Source of the DNA: Chitinophagales bacterium
Lineage (GTDB): Bacteria > Bacteroidota > Bacteroidia > Chitinophagales > Saprospiraceae
Direction of reading: 5' to 3'
NCBI GenBank assembly: GCA_017303875.1
Contig: JAFLBP010000019.1
Coordinates: forward strand, 1 to 64,000
Length of the DNA: 64,000 bases
Under the pieces are notes generated by a model that was not told the origin of the DNA, searched no databases, and was given only the letters and a program-made list of their open reading frames with translations. Positions 34,758-43,010 of this stretch are shown piece by piece (the first letter of the stretch is position 1; every line of letters starts with the position of its first letter). The translations under genes were made by a program, and so were the position numbers.

Positions 34758-34860
34758 ACGATCCCATAGTTTGTTCGGTTCTTGTGTTTATTCTTTTTGA
34801 GGCAGTTTCCAAGGTAAGCAGAGGCGCCGTCTAAATGATTTTACGGTGTCGTACAGGGAG

Positions 34861-35002
34861 TTTGTTTGTTTTTTGTTTTGAATCGGTAGTTCAGAATGGC
34901 CCCGTTATTAGCCTGTTCGGAGGATTAAATGTTTTATTGTCTTTCAAAGTCGGGATATAGACGCCGTGCGACAGAAAAGTCACACGGCTTTTTTATTTTT
35001 TT
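34861..35002 (+). promoter_or_regulatory. Possible attenuator in the pyrC leader
   Basis: A T-rich tract (34861-34880), then a GGAGGA sequence ahead of an ATG at 34929 that opens a 62-codon frame, then an intrinsic terminator at 34963-35002 lying inside that frame, all before pyrC at 35044. This resembles in layout the UTP-sensing leader of enterobacterial pyrBI. An upstream segment GTCGTAC (34848-34854) can pair with the 5' arm of the terminator. It may equally be an ordinary terminator for the gene at 34212. Confidence 0.3.
34963..35002 (+). terminator. Intrinsic terminator before pyrC
   Basis: GCCGTG (34963-34968) pairs with CACGGC (34983-34988), and after a mismatch GAC pairs with GTC, closing an AGAAAA loop. 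TTTTTTATTTTTTT follows at once. It is the strongest plus-strand terminator signal in this part of the window. Confidence 0.8.
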
Positions 35003-35043
35003 CAAAAAACATTCTGCGAACTTTGCAGGCAAACACAAAAGCG

Positions 35044-36375
35044 ATGTACGATATACTGATAAAAAACGCCCGAATCGTCAACCGGGGGCAAATCCGGGAA
35101 GGAGATATTGCTATTAAAAACGGCCGTATTGAAAAAATAGCAGCTGCTATTTCCGGCAATGCCGTCAAAACGCTGGATGCGGCCGGAAATTTTGTGATAC
35201 CGGGTATCATAGATGACCAGGTGCATTTCCGGGAACCCGGCCTTACCCATAAAGCGACAATCGGCAGCGAAAGTCGGGCCGCAGTGGCTGGCGGTGTTAC
35301 GTCTTTTATGGAAATGCCGAATGTGCAGCCGCCCTCTGCGACGCAAGCGCTGCTGGAAGAAAAATACCAGATTGCTGCCAAAACTTCGGCTGCCAACTAC
35401 TCTTTTTATATCGGTGCGACGAATGATAATTACGATGAAGTAATGCGCACCGACCCCAAACGGGTTTGCGGAATCAAAATTTTTATGGGCAGCAGTACCG
35501 GTAATATGCTGGTTGATAACCCCGGCACCCTGGAACGCCTGTTTGCCGACGCCCCAACCCTCATTGCCACGCACTGTGAAGATGAGGCCACCGTTCGGGC
35601 CAACCTGGAGCGGTATAAAGAAAAATACGGCGATCAGATTCGGCCAGCCCAACATCCGCTTATACGATCCGTTGAGGCCTGCTATTTATCCTCTTCCATG
35701 GCCGTAGCAATGGCACGCAAACACAACACGCGTTTGCATATCCTGCACATCAGCACGGCCAAAGAGCTGGCACTTTTCGACAATCAGTTGCCGCTTGCTC
35801 AAAAGCGTATCACTTCAGAGGTCTGTGTACACCACCTCTATTTTCACAGTGGTCAGTATGCCAAATACGGCAACCTGATCAAATGTAATCCGGCTGTCAA
35901 AAGTCAGCGCCACCGCGATGCCCTCCTGCCCGCACTTTTGGATGATCGCCTCGACGTGATCGCAACCGACCACGCACCACATACCTGGACTGAAAAACAG
36001 GCGCCTTACCTGAATGCCCCCTCAGGGGTACCTCTGATACAACACACGCTCAACATCATGCTTGAGTTTTATCACGCAGGCAAAATATCCATGGAAAAAA
36101 TTGTAGAAAAAATGTGCCATGCCCCTGCAATTGCTTTCCGGGTTCAGGAGCGCGGATTCTTGGATGAGGGCAACTGGGCAGATCTTGCCATCGTAGATGC
36201 AAATGCTACCTGGACGGTGCAAGCAGACAATATCCTGTACCATTGCGCCTGGTCGCCCTTTAATGGCCATAAATTTAAAGGCAAGGTTTTGAGCACTGTC
36301 GTCAGTGGTCACCTGGTATGGCATAATGGCCAGATGGATTTGAGCAAAACCGGCGAACGCCTGTCGTTTGTCTAA
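35044..36375 (+). CDS. pyrC: Dihydroorotase
   Basis: A 443-aa amidohydrolase that closes carbamoyl-aspartate to dihydroorotate in pyrimidine synthesis. It shows IDDQVHFREPGLTHK, in which Gln takes the place of the first His of the usual HxH; this form is characteristic of Bacteroidota dihydroorotases. Other blocks are GGVTSFMEMPN, IKIFMGSSTGNMLVDNP (with the likely carboxylated Lys), ATHCEDE, LHILHISTAKE and IATDHAPHTW. The ATG at 35044 matches family starts; the frame extends upstream through the terminator, which is discounted. A near-match promoter element (GAACTTTG) lies about 20 nt upstream. Confidence 0.92.
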   Translation: MYDILIKNARIVNRGQIREGDIAIKNGRIEKIAAAISGNAVKTLDAAGNFVIPGIIDDQVHFREPGLTHKATIGSESRAAVAGGVTSFMEMPNVQPPSATQALLEEKYQIAAKTSAANYSFYIGATNDNYDEVMRTDPKRVCGIKIFMGSSTGNMLVDNPGTLERLFADAPTLIATHCEDEATVRANLERYKEKYGDQIRPAQHPLIRSVEACYLSSSMAVAMARKHNTRLHILHISTAKELALFDNQLPLAQKRITSEVCVHHLYFHSGQYAKYGNLIKCNPAVKSQRHRDALLPALLDDRLDVIATDHAPHTWTEKQAPYLNAPSGVPLIQHTLNIMLEFYHAGKISMEKIVEKMCHAPAIAFRVQERGFLDEGNWADLAIVDANATWTVQADNILYHCAWSPFNGHKFKGKVLSTVVSGHLVWHNGQMDLSKTGERLSFV

Positions 36376-36380
36376 GTACT

Positions 36381-36574
36381 GCGAAGCTCCGCTTCGCAGC
36401 CGTACATCGAAGCTTTGCTTCGATACACCTCCTATGCGTATATAAAAACAAAGCCCGGCCTCGCACACCGCCTGGGCGAAGCCGGGCTTCGCTTGAGCGG
36501 AGTGCGAAGCCGAGCTTCGCGGTATGTGGTTGCGAAGCAAAGCTTCGCTGTACGGTTGCGAAGCTCCGCTTCGC
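36381..36574. repeat. Six-copy GCGAAGC hairpin array
   Basis: Six 17-bp palindromic units with arms GCGAAGC/GCTTCGC and a variable 3-nt centre lie at 36381, 36407, 36476, 36504, 36532 and 36558 (the second starts TCGAAGC and ends GCTTCGA). A longer stem, AAGCCCGGC (36451-36459) with GCCGGGCTT (36481-36489), encloses part of it. The array fills the gap between the ends of the convergent pyrC and T9SS genes. It looks like a REP-type element or a composite bidirectional terminator. Confidence 0.9.
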
Positions 36575-36580
36575 AATACA

Positions 36581-39412
36581 CTAGTACACCACCAATCGGC
36601 CGCTCTGACGCCGATTACCGGAGCGAATCTGATACATATAATTGCCCGATCCCGGCATATCCGGCAACACCGCGTCGCCATTTATCTGGCGTTGTAATAC
36701 CAACCTGCCGCTGTTATCGTACAATTCAAAGGTATAGGTGGCATCCCGACTTGGTTTTATCTGTAAAGAAGCCCCTTCGTACAGCAAAGTCGGGAAAACT
36801 TTAAATTGCAGGGCGTCTGTATCAATCGCTACCTTCCTGACGGGCGAATAAGCCGTACTGCCATCGCGGTCGCGGATAAGCAGGCGGTAATAATTATCGC
36901 CCCGCAACGGATTTTCATCAGTAAAACTGTAGGCCGAAGCGCCATTTGCCGCAAGGCTGCCAATCGGCGCAAATGCCAGCTGCTGACTGCTGCGCTCTAC
37001 CACATACTCCTTCACGCCCTGCTCCACGCCAACCTGCCATTGCAAACGCGCCTGCTCAGTACCCCATAAACGGGCGTCAAAGCTCAGTAAACTAACCGGT
37101 AGCGGGGTATACAATTCCAGATCCCACACACCACGGCCATAAGTGCCAAAACGCATCACGTTGTTACCGATATTGTCAACGGTATTAAAATCGCAATAAG
37201 GGGTTTCCGCGCCAATGAGCGGATACCACAGCGAAGTGCTGAACGCATACACATACGGGCCTTCGGATGTAGCGGCGAACAGGAAATTTTCGTCGGTAGA
37301 GAGGGCAATTTCATAAAAAGTTGCCGCCGGAATATTACCGCTGAGGGCACTGAAGTTCAGGCCGCCGTTTGTGGAGCGGTACACACCACTGTTGGAAAAA
37401 CCTGTTCCGCATATATATACGGTGTTGGCATTGCCGGGCGGGCACTTGATGTCCCAGGGAATCATGGTGGCGGGCAAACCCGCCGCTACACTTTTCGACC
37501 AGCTTGTTCCCTGATCGGTGGAATAAAAGAAGGTTGCGTCTTCTGTCGCCACATACAATCGGTTTGGATCTGAGTCAGCTACCATAATGGCTTTGATGAC
37601 AGAAGTACCGTTGTTGGAGTTCGCCCTGAAATCGTAGTTGTACTGCGACACCTGATAGCTGAGTGAAGGACTAAGAATGGTATTCAGACGGATCAGGTAA
37701 GAGCCATCGCCGCCATTTATATTGCCACCGGCGATATAAACCACATTGTCGCTCAGATCAGGCGTACCAACCATCGGATTGATCCAGCCCGGCTTGTGAT
37801 TGCCGGGAACATTATAGGAGGTTCCTCCACCCGAGGCCCTGTTGGGCAATATTTGCAAGCCCCCAACTTGCAGCATGGAATACATGGACTGTTCATTGTT
37901 AAAGAACGCTCCGATCATCCCGTCGCCAGTGGTTCGGTTTATTGTTGACAGCTGATTGAAATTGGCTTTGGAATTCCCCGTATGCACAAACGTGCCTTTA
38001 TCCTGGGCGCCGCAATACAAAAATCCGTCTGTGGCGGTGGTTTGGTCATACAGCGTTACCACATTCAGATCTGTCAGACCGAGGTTGGCCGTTGTCTGGA
38101 AATGGTCGTACGTAACGTGTACGCCGGCGTGGTTCAGAATAATAATAAAAGGGGTTCCATTGCTTTTTTTGAAATAATCGAGGTTCATAATATCCACGTG
38201 CATGGAATCTTTGCTGTGGCTGTAATAGCGCCACCACTGCGGATATTGTTCCTGCCAGTTAATGCCATTCAAGGATTTATTTAATTGAAAACCACCTACA
38301 TATAAATTATTGTTATCCGGATCGGCAAGCCAGCCTTTTACCCAGATATTTTCTGATGCGGTGCTCAGGTAGGTCCAGTTGGCGCCATTGCTGGTTTTAT
38401 ATACTTTTTGGCTGGCTTCGTGGCAAATAAACAGTTCGTTGGCGCCAAGGCTGGTGTTGTAGCGTCCGCTCACGTGGATTCTACCCGTTGTCACCCCCTG
38501 CGAGGAGTAATTTACCGGCGCCGAAATAGTGGTTGCGCCATTGCTGAAGTTATGGGAAACGGTGTGAAATTTTTGGGCGCGGTTATCCACCAGATACATC
38601 TGATCGGAACCATAGGGTTTCCAGAGATCCACGTCTTCGCTTTCGTAGCCCACGGGCGTATCCCACACTTTGGTATAGCTTACGCCTTTATCGGTACTCC
38701 TATAAAGTTGTATCAATTGACCCCAGGGGCTGCCCGACCAGGTGTGTACGAGGTAATACAGGGTTTGGTTGTCGCTCAGGGTGTAGAGGCGGCGGCCGCT
38801 ACCCCAGTGGTCGTAGAATTGAAATCCGGAGCCAGTGGTCCAGTTCAGGCCATTATCATCCGAAAAACGGATTTTTTTGTTATTTGTGCCCGTTCCATAA
38901 GCAGCAAAGATGCGTACACCGCTATTGTGCGGCATGACGGCAATTTCCTCTGTTCGGAAGCGGATATCATCATTCAGCAGGGTCCAGGTATTGCCATTGA
39001 GATTGCCTTTCCAGAGGTGTCCGACGGTGGAGATGGCGTAAAAATCTTCGGTCGCGGGGTAAAAGTCAATGACCCGCATATCTCCGGCTTCGTTGGTGGA
39101 GCCGCGTTCATGCCAGGTGGCCGTGAGCAGTCCATTGGCAAAACTTTCGGAAGTGGAGCGAGAGGCGGTAGCGCGGCGTTCCTGCCGGATGGCCCGAAAG
39201 CGCTTCCAGTTTTCTTCCCGGATAGAATCTACATTGGTGCCGGGCGCTGCGAAATAAAGTTTGCGCTTGTAATCCTGCTTGAAACTGTCCCGGGGGTTAT
39301 CTTTTTCTGTCATGATGACAGATTCAGGCTTGGGCAACTCCGTTTCGGCAGATTGCTGGAAACAGGATAAAAAACCGAAAGAAAGGGAGCAAAAGAGTAA
39401 AAAAAGGCGCAT
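36581..39412 (-). CDS. BNR/sortilin-like repeat protein with T9SS type A sorting domain
   Basis: A 943-aa exported protein. The N-terminus (MRLFLLFCSLSFGFLSC) reads as a signal with a lipobox-like end. About 90-760 hold BNR/VPS10-type beta-propeller repeats (IRFSDDNGLNWTTGSGF, YRSTDKGVSYTKVWD, FYSTDQGTSWSKS, VYRSTNGGLNFSALSG). A fibronectin-like segment (LPVSLLSFDARLWG...) follows. The last 75 residues match a T9SS type A C-terminal domain (FKVFPTLLYEGASLQI, YDNSGRLVLQ, SGNYMYQIRSG, GRLVVY), so it should be moved across the outer membrane by the T9SS. The ATG at 39412 fits a signal peptide and an upstream TATCTTTG; a 65-codon upstream extension is discounted. Confidence 0.85.
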   Translation of the reverse strand: MRLFLLFCSLSFGFLSCFQQSAETELPKPESVIMTEKDNPRDSFKQDYKRKLYFAAPGTNVDSIREENWKRFRAIRQERRATASRSTSESFANGLLTATWHERGSTNEAGDMRVIDFYPATEDFYAISTVGHLWKGNLNGNTWTLLNDDIRFRTEEIAVMPHNSGVRIFAAYGTGTNNKKIRFSDDNGLNWTTGSGFQFYDHWGSGRRLYTLSDNQTLYYLVHTWSGSPWGQLIQLYRSTDKGVSYTKVWDTPVGYESEDVDLWKPYGSDQMYLVDNRAQKFHTVSHNFSNGATTISAPVNYSSQGVTTGRIHVSGRYNTSLGANELFICHEASQKVYKTSNGANWTYLSTASENIWVKGWLADPDNNNLYVGGFQLNKSLNGINWQEQYPQWWRYYSHSKDSMHVDIMNLDYFKKSNGTPFIIILNHAGVHVTYDHFQTTANLGLTDLNVVTLYDQTTATDGFLYCGAQDKGTFVHTGNSKANFNQLSTINRTTGDGMIGAFFNNEQSMYSMLQVGGLQILPNRASGGGTSYNVPGNHKPGWINPMVGTPDLSDNVVYIAGGNINGGDGSYLIRLNTILSPSLSYQVSQYNYDFRANSNNGTSVIKAIMVADSDPNRLYVATEDATFFYSTDQGTSWSKSVAAGLPATMIPWDIKCPPGNANTVYICGTGFSNSGVYRSTNGGLNFSALSGNIPAATFYEIALSTDENFLFAATSEGPYVYAFSTSLWYPLIGAETPYCDFNTVDNIGNNVMRFGTYGRGVWDLELYTPLPVSLLSFDARLWGTEQARLQWQVGVEQGVKEYVVERSSQQLAFAPIGSLAANGASAYSFTDENPLRGDNYYRLLIRDRDGSTAYSPVRKVAIDTDALQFKVFPTLLYEGASLQIKPSRDATYTFELYDNSGRLVLQRQINGDAVLPDMPGSGNYMYQIRSGNRRQSGRLVVY

Positions 39413-39481
39413 TGTTAGAAGACGACTAAAGTTCAAAAAACTAAGAGCATGTTCGGGAATTTCAGAATACACACTCAATGT

Positions 39482-39489
39482 CAAAGATA
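39482..39489 (-). promoter_or_regulatory. -7 promoter element for the BNR/T9SS gene
   Basis: TATCTTTG on the minus strand matches TAnnTTTG exactly, 70 nt before the chosen ATG. No clear -33 TTG is seen at the right spacing. Confidence 0.45.
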
Positions 39490-39540
39490 CAAACACCTCG
39501 CTTTTATTTCGCCGATAAAATATAAACTGTACCAAACGAA

Positions 39541-39577
39541 AACAGGGCACTTCGGAAACCCGAAATACCCTGTTTTT
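39541..39577 (-). terminator. Terminator of tRNA-Leu
   Basis: AACAGGG (39541-39547) pairs with CCCTGTT (39568-39574), with an inner TTCGG/CCGAA stem. It lies directly after the tRNA 3' end; on the minus strand a short T-rich stretch (TTCGTTTGG) follows the stem. Confidence 0.6.
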
Positions 39578-39580
39578 TCG

Positions 39581-39664
39581 TGACCACGACTGGAGTCGAA
39601 CCAGCACATCCGTAAGGACACTACCCCCTCAAAGTAGCGCGTCTACCAATTCCGCCACGTGGCC
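39581..39664 (-). tRNA. tRNA-Leu (anticodon GAG)
   Basis: 84 nt on the minus strand. The acceptor arm GGCCACG pairs with CGTGGTC (one G-T pair) with discriminator A. The D arm contains AATTGGTAGAC. The anticodon arm CTACT-TTGAGGG-GGTAG gives anticodon GAG (reads CUC/CUU). A long variable arm (GTCCTTACGGAT) marks a class II tRNA. The T arm CTGG-TTCGACT-CCAG is intact. CCA is not encoded. It has its own promoter (39705-39734) and terminator. Confidence 0.95.
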
Positions 39665-39704
39665 ATTTTGTAGTACAAGTATCGCTCTTTTTCAAAAGCG
39701 GTCG

Positions 39705-39734
39705 CAAAGATACGCAGCTTTTAGAATTACGCAA
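39705..39734 (-). promoter_or_regulatory. Promoter of tRNA-Leu
   Basis: On the minus strand, TTG (39732-39734), 19 nt, then TATCTTTG (39705-39712): a textbook Bacteroidota -33/-7 pair. Transcription would start about 35 nt before the mature tRNA 5' end. It is the cleanest promoter in the window. Confidence 0.75.
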
Positions 39735-39912
39735 GTCTTTTTTCAAGAAAAAATTATTCAAGTTTGCCGGAAGCCCGCCGGGGGATTTGCTATTCCCGGA
39801 CAATTCAAACCCTATTTTCGCCCGCAAACGCAACTCCGCATATTAAACCTCCGTAAAAGTTTTTATTCTTTGTTAATTTGCATCTCCTAACACTGCTATT
39901 GAAATCTGATAC

Positions 39913-42294
39913 ATGCAGACAACTTCTCTCTCCCGCGCGCCGCGTGTGCGCAAGCTGATTCCTTTTTTGCTGCTGATCGCCGCCACCGGCCTTCAGGCGC
40001 AATCGCTTCCCGCTGAACTCCATTTCTCGGAAAACGGCCGGCAATTGCAGGCCGGCGGAACACCCGTGACCGGCTTTTACGCCCTCGATGAGGTGCATAC
40101 CCTGCAACTGTGGTTCGAACAAGCCAATTACTGGACCCTGCTCACCCAAAACTACACCGCCGGCATTGATGTGCCCGCAACCCTCATCATCGACGGCGAT
40201 ACGCTCCCCGCCAAAGTAGGCGTGCGCTTCCGCGGACAAACCTCCTACATGGGTGTTCAAAACTCCCAGAAAAAATCTTTCAACATCTCCCTCGATTACG
40301 AAGACCCCGAGCAGGACTACGAAGGCTACGAAACCTTCAACCTCCTCAATGGCTTCGACGATGCCACCTTCATGCGCGAAGTGGTATACCACGAATACTG
40401 CCGCACGCATATTCCTTCCGTCAAAACCAATTTTTCACGCCTATATATTAATGGTCAGGACTGGGGCCTCTACCCCAATACCCAACAGCTCAACGGCGAT
40501 TTCCTGAAAGAATGGTTCCCCAGCAACAACGGCACGCTCTGGCGCGCCCTGAAAACAACGGGCACCAGCGGTGGTCCCGGCGGCGGCGGCACCGGCGGCC
40601 CCTTCGGCACCGGATACTGCTCGCTCAACTACCTCAATACCCTCGACAGCACCGAATATAAAAAATACTATACCCTCAAACGCACCGAACAAACCGAACC
40701 CTGGGGCGCACTGATCAATGTGTGCGATAAAATCGCCAATACCCCTATCGCCAACTGGGAAGAAGAACTGAATAAAATCATGGACGTCGACCGATCCCTC
40801 TGGGAGCTGGCCTACGAAAATGCTTTCGCCGACGACGACGGCTACATCAACAAAGGCGGTATGGACTATTACCTCTACTACGAGCCGGAAACCGGCCGCC
40901 TCACGCTTCAGGAATACGACGCTAACAGCGTAATGCTTACCTCGCACGCCCAATGGAGTCCTTTCTACAACGGCACTGATACCCGTTTCGCCTTTATGTA
41001 CAAGGTGTTCCAGGTACCCGCCCTGCGCCAGCGCTACCTGGCACACCTGCGCACCATCATCCGCGACAATATGCAAGCCGACGACATCGCCCTGATTGAT
41101 GAAATCGCCGCGCAAATTGGCCCCCTCGTGCAGGCCGACCCGAAAAAACTCTACAGCTACGCACAGTTTACCGCCGGCGTAACCACCCTCAAATCCTTTA
41201 TGACCACACGCCGCAACTACCTGCTCGCCAACGCAGAAGTAGCCGCCGCCGACCCGGTATTTACCAGCGAAAGCCGCAGCGTCAACGGCGTAGCCGAAGC
41301 CCTGCCCAAACCCGATCAAAGCGTCCAGGTCAGCGTTACGCTTGCGCAAACACCTGCTGTACAGAGCGTTACACTTTATTATGCCACCGGCATTACCGGC
41401 CAGTTCAGCAAATTGAACATGTACGACGACGGCCAGCACAACGACGGCGCGGCCAACGACGGCACCTGGGGTGCTGAAATTCCGGCCTACCCGCTCGAAA
41501 CCTATGTGCGTTATTATTTTGAAGCGGTTGCCGCTACTACCGCTCAAACCCGCAGCTACCTGCCCGCCGGCGCCGAACACGATGTGTTCGTTTACCGCGT
41601 ACAAGCCGAAGTGCTGAGCGCTTCCGTGGTGGCCATCAACGAATTTATGGCCTCCAACACAAACACCGTTACCGATCAGGATGGTGAATACGAAGACTGG
41701 ATCGAACTGTACAACACCTCCGCTTCATCATTCGACCTCTCGGGCTGGTTCCTCAGCGACAATCCCGACAACCTTCAAAAATATGAGCTGCCCGCCGGTA
41801 CCAGCATCGCCGGCAACGGCTATCTGATTGTATGGGCCGATGAAGACGGCACCCAGGTCGGGCTGCACGCCAATTTCAAACTCTCGGCCAGTGGCGAAGT
41901 GGTTTACCTTGTAGACCCTTCCGGCGCCATTGCGCAGGAAGTGAGCTTCGGGCAGCAGGAGTCCGACAAATCCTACTCGCGTATTCCGAACGGCACCGGC
42001 AATTTTGTGATCAAAAGTGCGACCTTCAATTTTAACAACGAAGCGATGTCGCCCACCAACGATCCCGACGATTCCTCCGTCATTGTGCAAATTCGCCCTA
42101 ATCCGGCCAAAAGCAGCGTGCTGATTACCAGCTCCGACGACAGTGAAACCCGTTTGCAGGTTTTTGATCTGCTCGGACGGCCGATCTTCAGCAATACTTT
42201 TGTGAAACAAACAAATCTCGACATTGAAGCCTGGCCCGCGGGCGCGTACCAGGTGATTGTTGGTTCGGAGACGGCGCGATTGATAAAGTTATAA
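39913..42294 (+). CDS. CotH-kinase family protein with lamin-tail domain and T9SS signal
   Basis: A 793-aa exported protein. The signal peptide ends about residue 30 (LIAATGLQAQ). About 85-420 form a CotH domain, an atypical protein-kinase fold known from Bacillus spore-coat CotH: VGVRFRGQTSYMG, QKKSFNISLDYED, FNLLNGFDDATFMREVV, YINGQDWGLYPNTQQL, LQEYDAN. A beta-sandwich segment follows. About 575-690 form a lamin-tail domain (VAINEFMASNT, EDWIELYNTS, FDLSGWFLSD). The last 80 residues look like a T9SS type A sorting domain (IRPNPAKSSVLI, VFDLLGRPIFS, PAGAYQVIVG). It is first in a tight operon with DUF4956, an HlyD-like adaptor and a TolC-like protein (gaps of 15, 5 and 5 nt). Confidence 0.88.
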   Translation: MQTTSLSRAPRVRKLIPFLLLIAATGLQAQSLPAELHFSENGRQLQAGGTPVTGFYALDEVHTLQLWFEQANYWTLLTQNYTAGIDVPATLIIDGDTLPAKVGVRFRGQTSYMGVQNSQKKSFNISLDYEDPEQDYEGYETFNLLNGFDDATFMREVVYHEYCRTHIPSVKTNFSRLYINGQDWGLYPNTQQLNGDFLKEWFPSNNGTLWRALKTTGTSGGPGGGGTGGPFGTGYCSLNYLNTLDSTEYKKYYTLKRTEQTEPWGALINVCDKIANTPIANWEEELNKIMDVDRSLWELAYENAFADDDGYINKGGMDYYLYYEPETGRLTLQEYDANSVMLTSHAQWSPFYNGTDTRFAFMYKVFQVPALRQRYLAHLRTIIRDNMQADDIALIDEIAAQIGPLVQADPKKLYSYAQFTAGVTTLKSFMTTRRNYLLANAEVAAADPVFTSESRSVNGVAEALPKPDQSVQVSVTLAQTPAVQSVTLYYATGITGQFSKLNMYDDGQHNDGAANDGTWGAEIPAYPLETYVRYYFEAVAATTAQTRSYLPAGAEHDVFVYRVQAEVLSASVVAINEFMASNTNTVTDQDGEYEDWIELYNTSASSFDLSGWFLSDNPDNLQKYELPAGTSIAGNGYLIVWADEDGTQVGLHANFKLSASGEVVYLVDPSGAIAQEVSFGQQESDKSYSRIPNGTGNFVIKSATFNFNNEAMSPTNDPDDSSVIVQIRPNPAKSSVLITSSDDSETRLQVFDLLGRPIFSNTFVKQTNLDIEAWPAGAYQVIVGSETARLIKL

Positions 42295-42309
42295 AGGTTC
42301 TGAAGCATT

Positions 42310-43005
42310 ATGCTGGATTTTTCCCTCGATCAGGCCACCACTGAGCATCCGACACTTTGGCTGGTAGCATACAGTATGCTACTGGCCTTTTTGCTCAGTG
42401 TTTTGCTGGCCTTTACTTATGAAAAAACGCATCGGGAACTGCATGTCCCGGGCAATTTTATGCAAGCCATGGTACTCAGCTCCATCGTATCCACTACGAT
42501 TATGCTGGCTATCGGCGACAGCCTTGCGCGCGGTCTGGGTATTCTCGGCGCGCTGGCCATTATCCGTTTCCGCTCTACCCTGCGCGGCCCGAGAAACATG
42601 ATTTTTATGCTTTCGGGGCTTTCCATTGGCATTGCCTGCGGCGTGTATGCGTACAACGTGGCAGTTGTCGGCACCCTTGGTTTTTGCCTGATCGCAACCA
42701 TTCTGCGTTTTACGCCATTCAGCAAACCAAGCAATTTAGTGACCCGCCTGCGCGTGCGCAGCAGCGGTGCAGAAGGTGTAAAACAGGGCGATATTGAACT
42801 TTTATTAAAGCAATTTTGCTACAAATTCACCTTAATCCGCCTTGAAACGGAAGCCCGAAACGGAGCGGAACCCAAAACGGAATATCAATACGTACTGCAA
42901 CTGAAAACAGCGGAAAGTGAAAAAGCACTAAACCACGCCCTTATGCAACTCGAAAGCATAACGGATGCCACCGTAGATGTCCGCAACCAGCCGGAAGAGT
43001 TTTAA
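42310..43005 (+). CDS. DUF4956 membrane protein
   Basis: A 231-aa inner membrane protein with about four membrane helices in residues 15-135 and a soluble C-terminal part (about 140-231) that looks like an ACT/ferredoxin-like alpha-beta domain. The block GILGALAIIRFRSTLRGPRN is the hallmark of DUF4956. Genes of this family often sit beside CotH and VTC-type polyphosphate polymerase genes. No VTC gene is present here. Its molecular role is not known; position suggests it works with the CotH protein and the export-like genes that follow. Confidence 0.85.
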   Translation: MLDFSLDQATTEHPTLWLVAYSMLLAFLLSVLLAFTYEKTHRELHVPGNFMQAMVLSSIVSTTIMLAIGDSLARGLGILGALAIIRFRSTLRGPRNMIFMLSGLSIGIACGVYAYNVAVVGTLGFCLIATILRFTPFSKPSNLVTRLRVRSSGAEGVKQGDIELLLKQFCYKFTLIRLETEARNGAEPKTEYQYVLQLKTAESEKALNHALMQLESITDATVDVRNQPEEF

Positions 43006-43010
43006 GCCTT

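Noticed and set aside
34683..35002. tmRNA, RNase P RNA or 6S RNA in the pyrC leader
   Set aside because: The terminator and 280-nt size raised the idea, but no CCA-type end, tRNA-like domain, RNase P signature or long closed hairpin with central bubble could be found.
36376..36580. CRISPR array
   Set aside because: Units are 17-bp palindromes at uneven spacing (9 to 52 bp gaps), with no uniform spacers and no cas genes. They fit a hairpin element better. No CRISPR was seen elsewhere.
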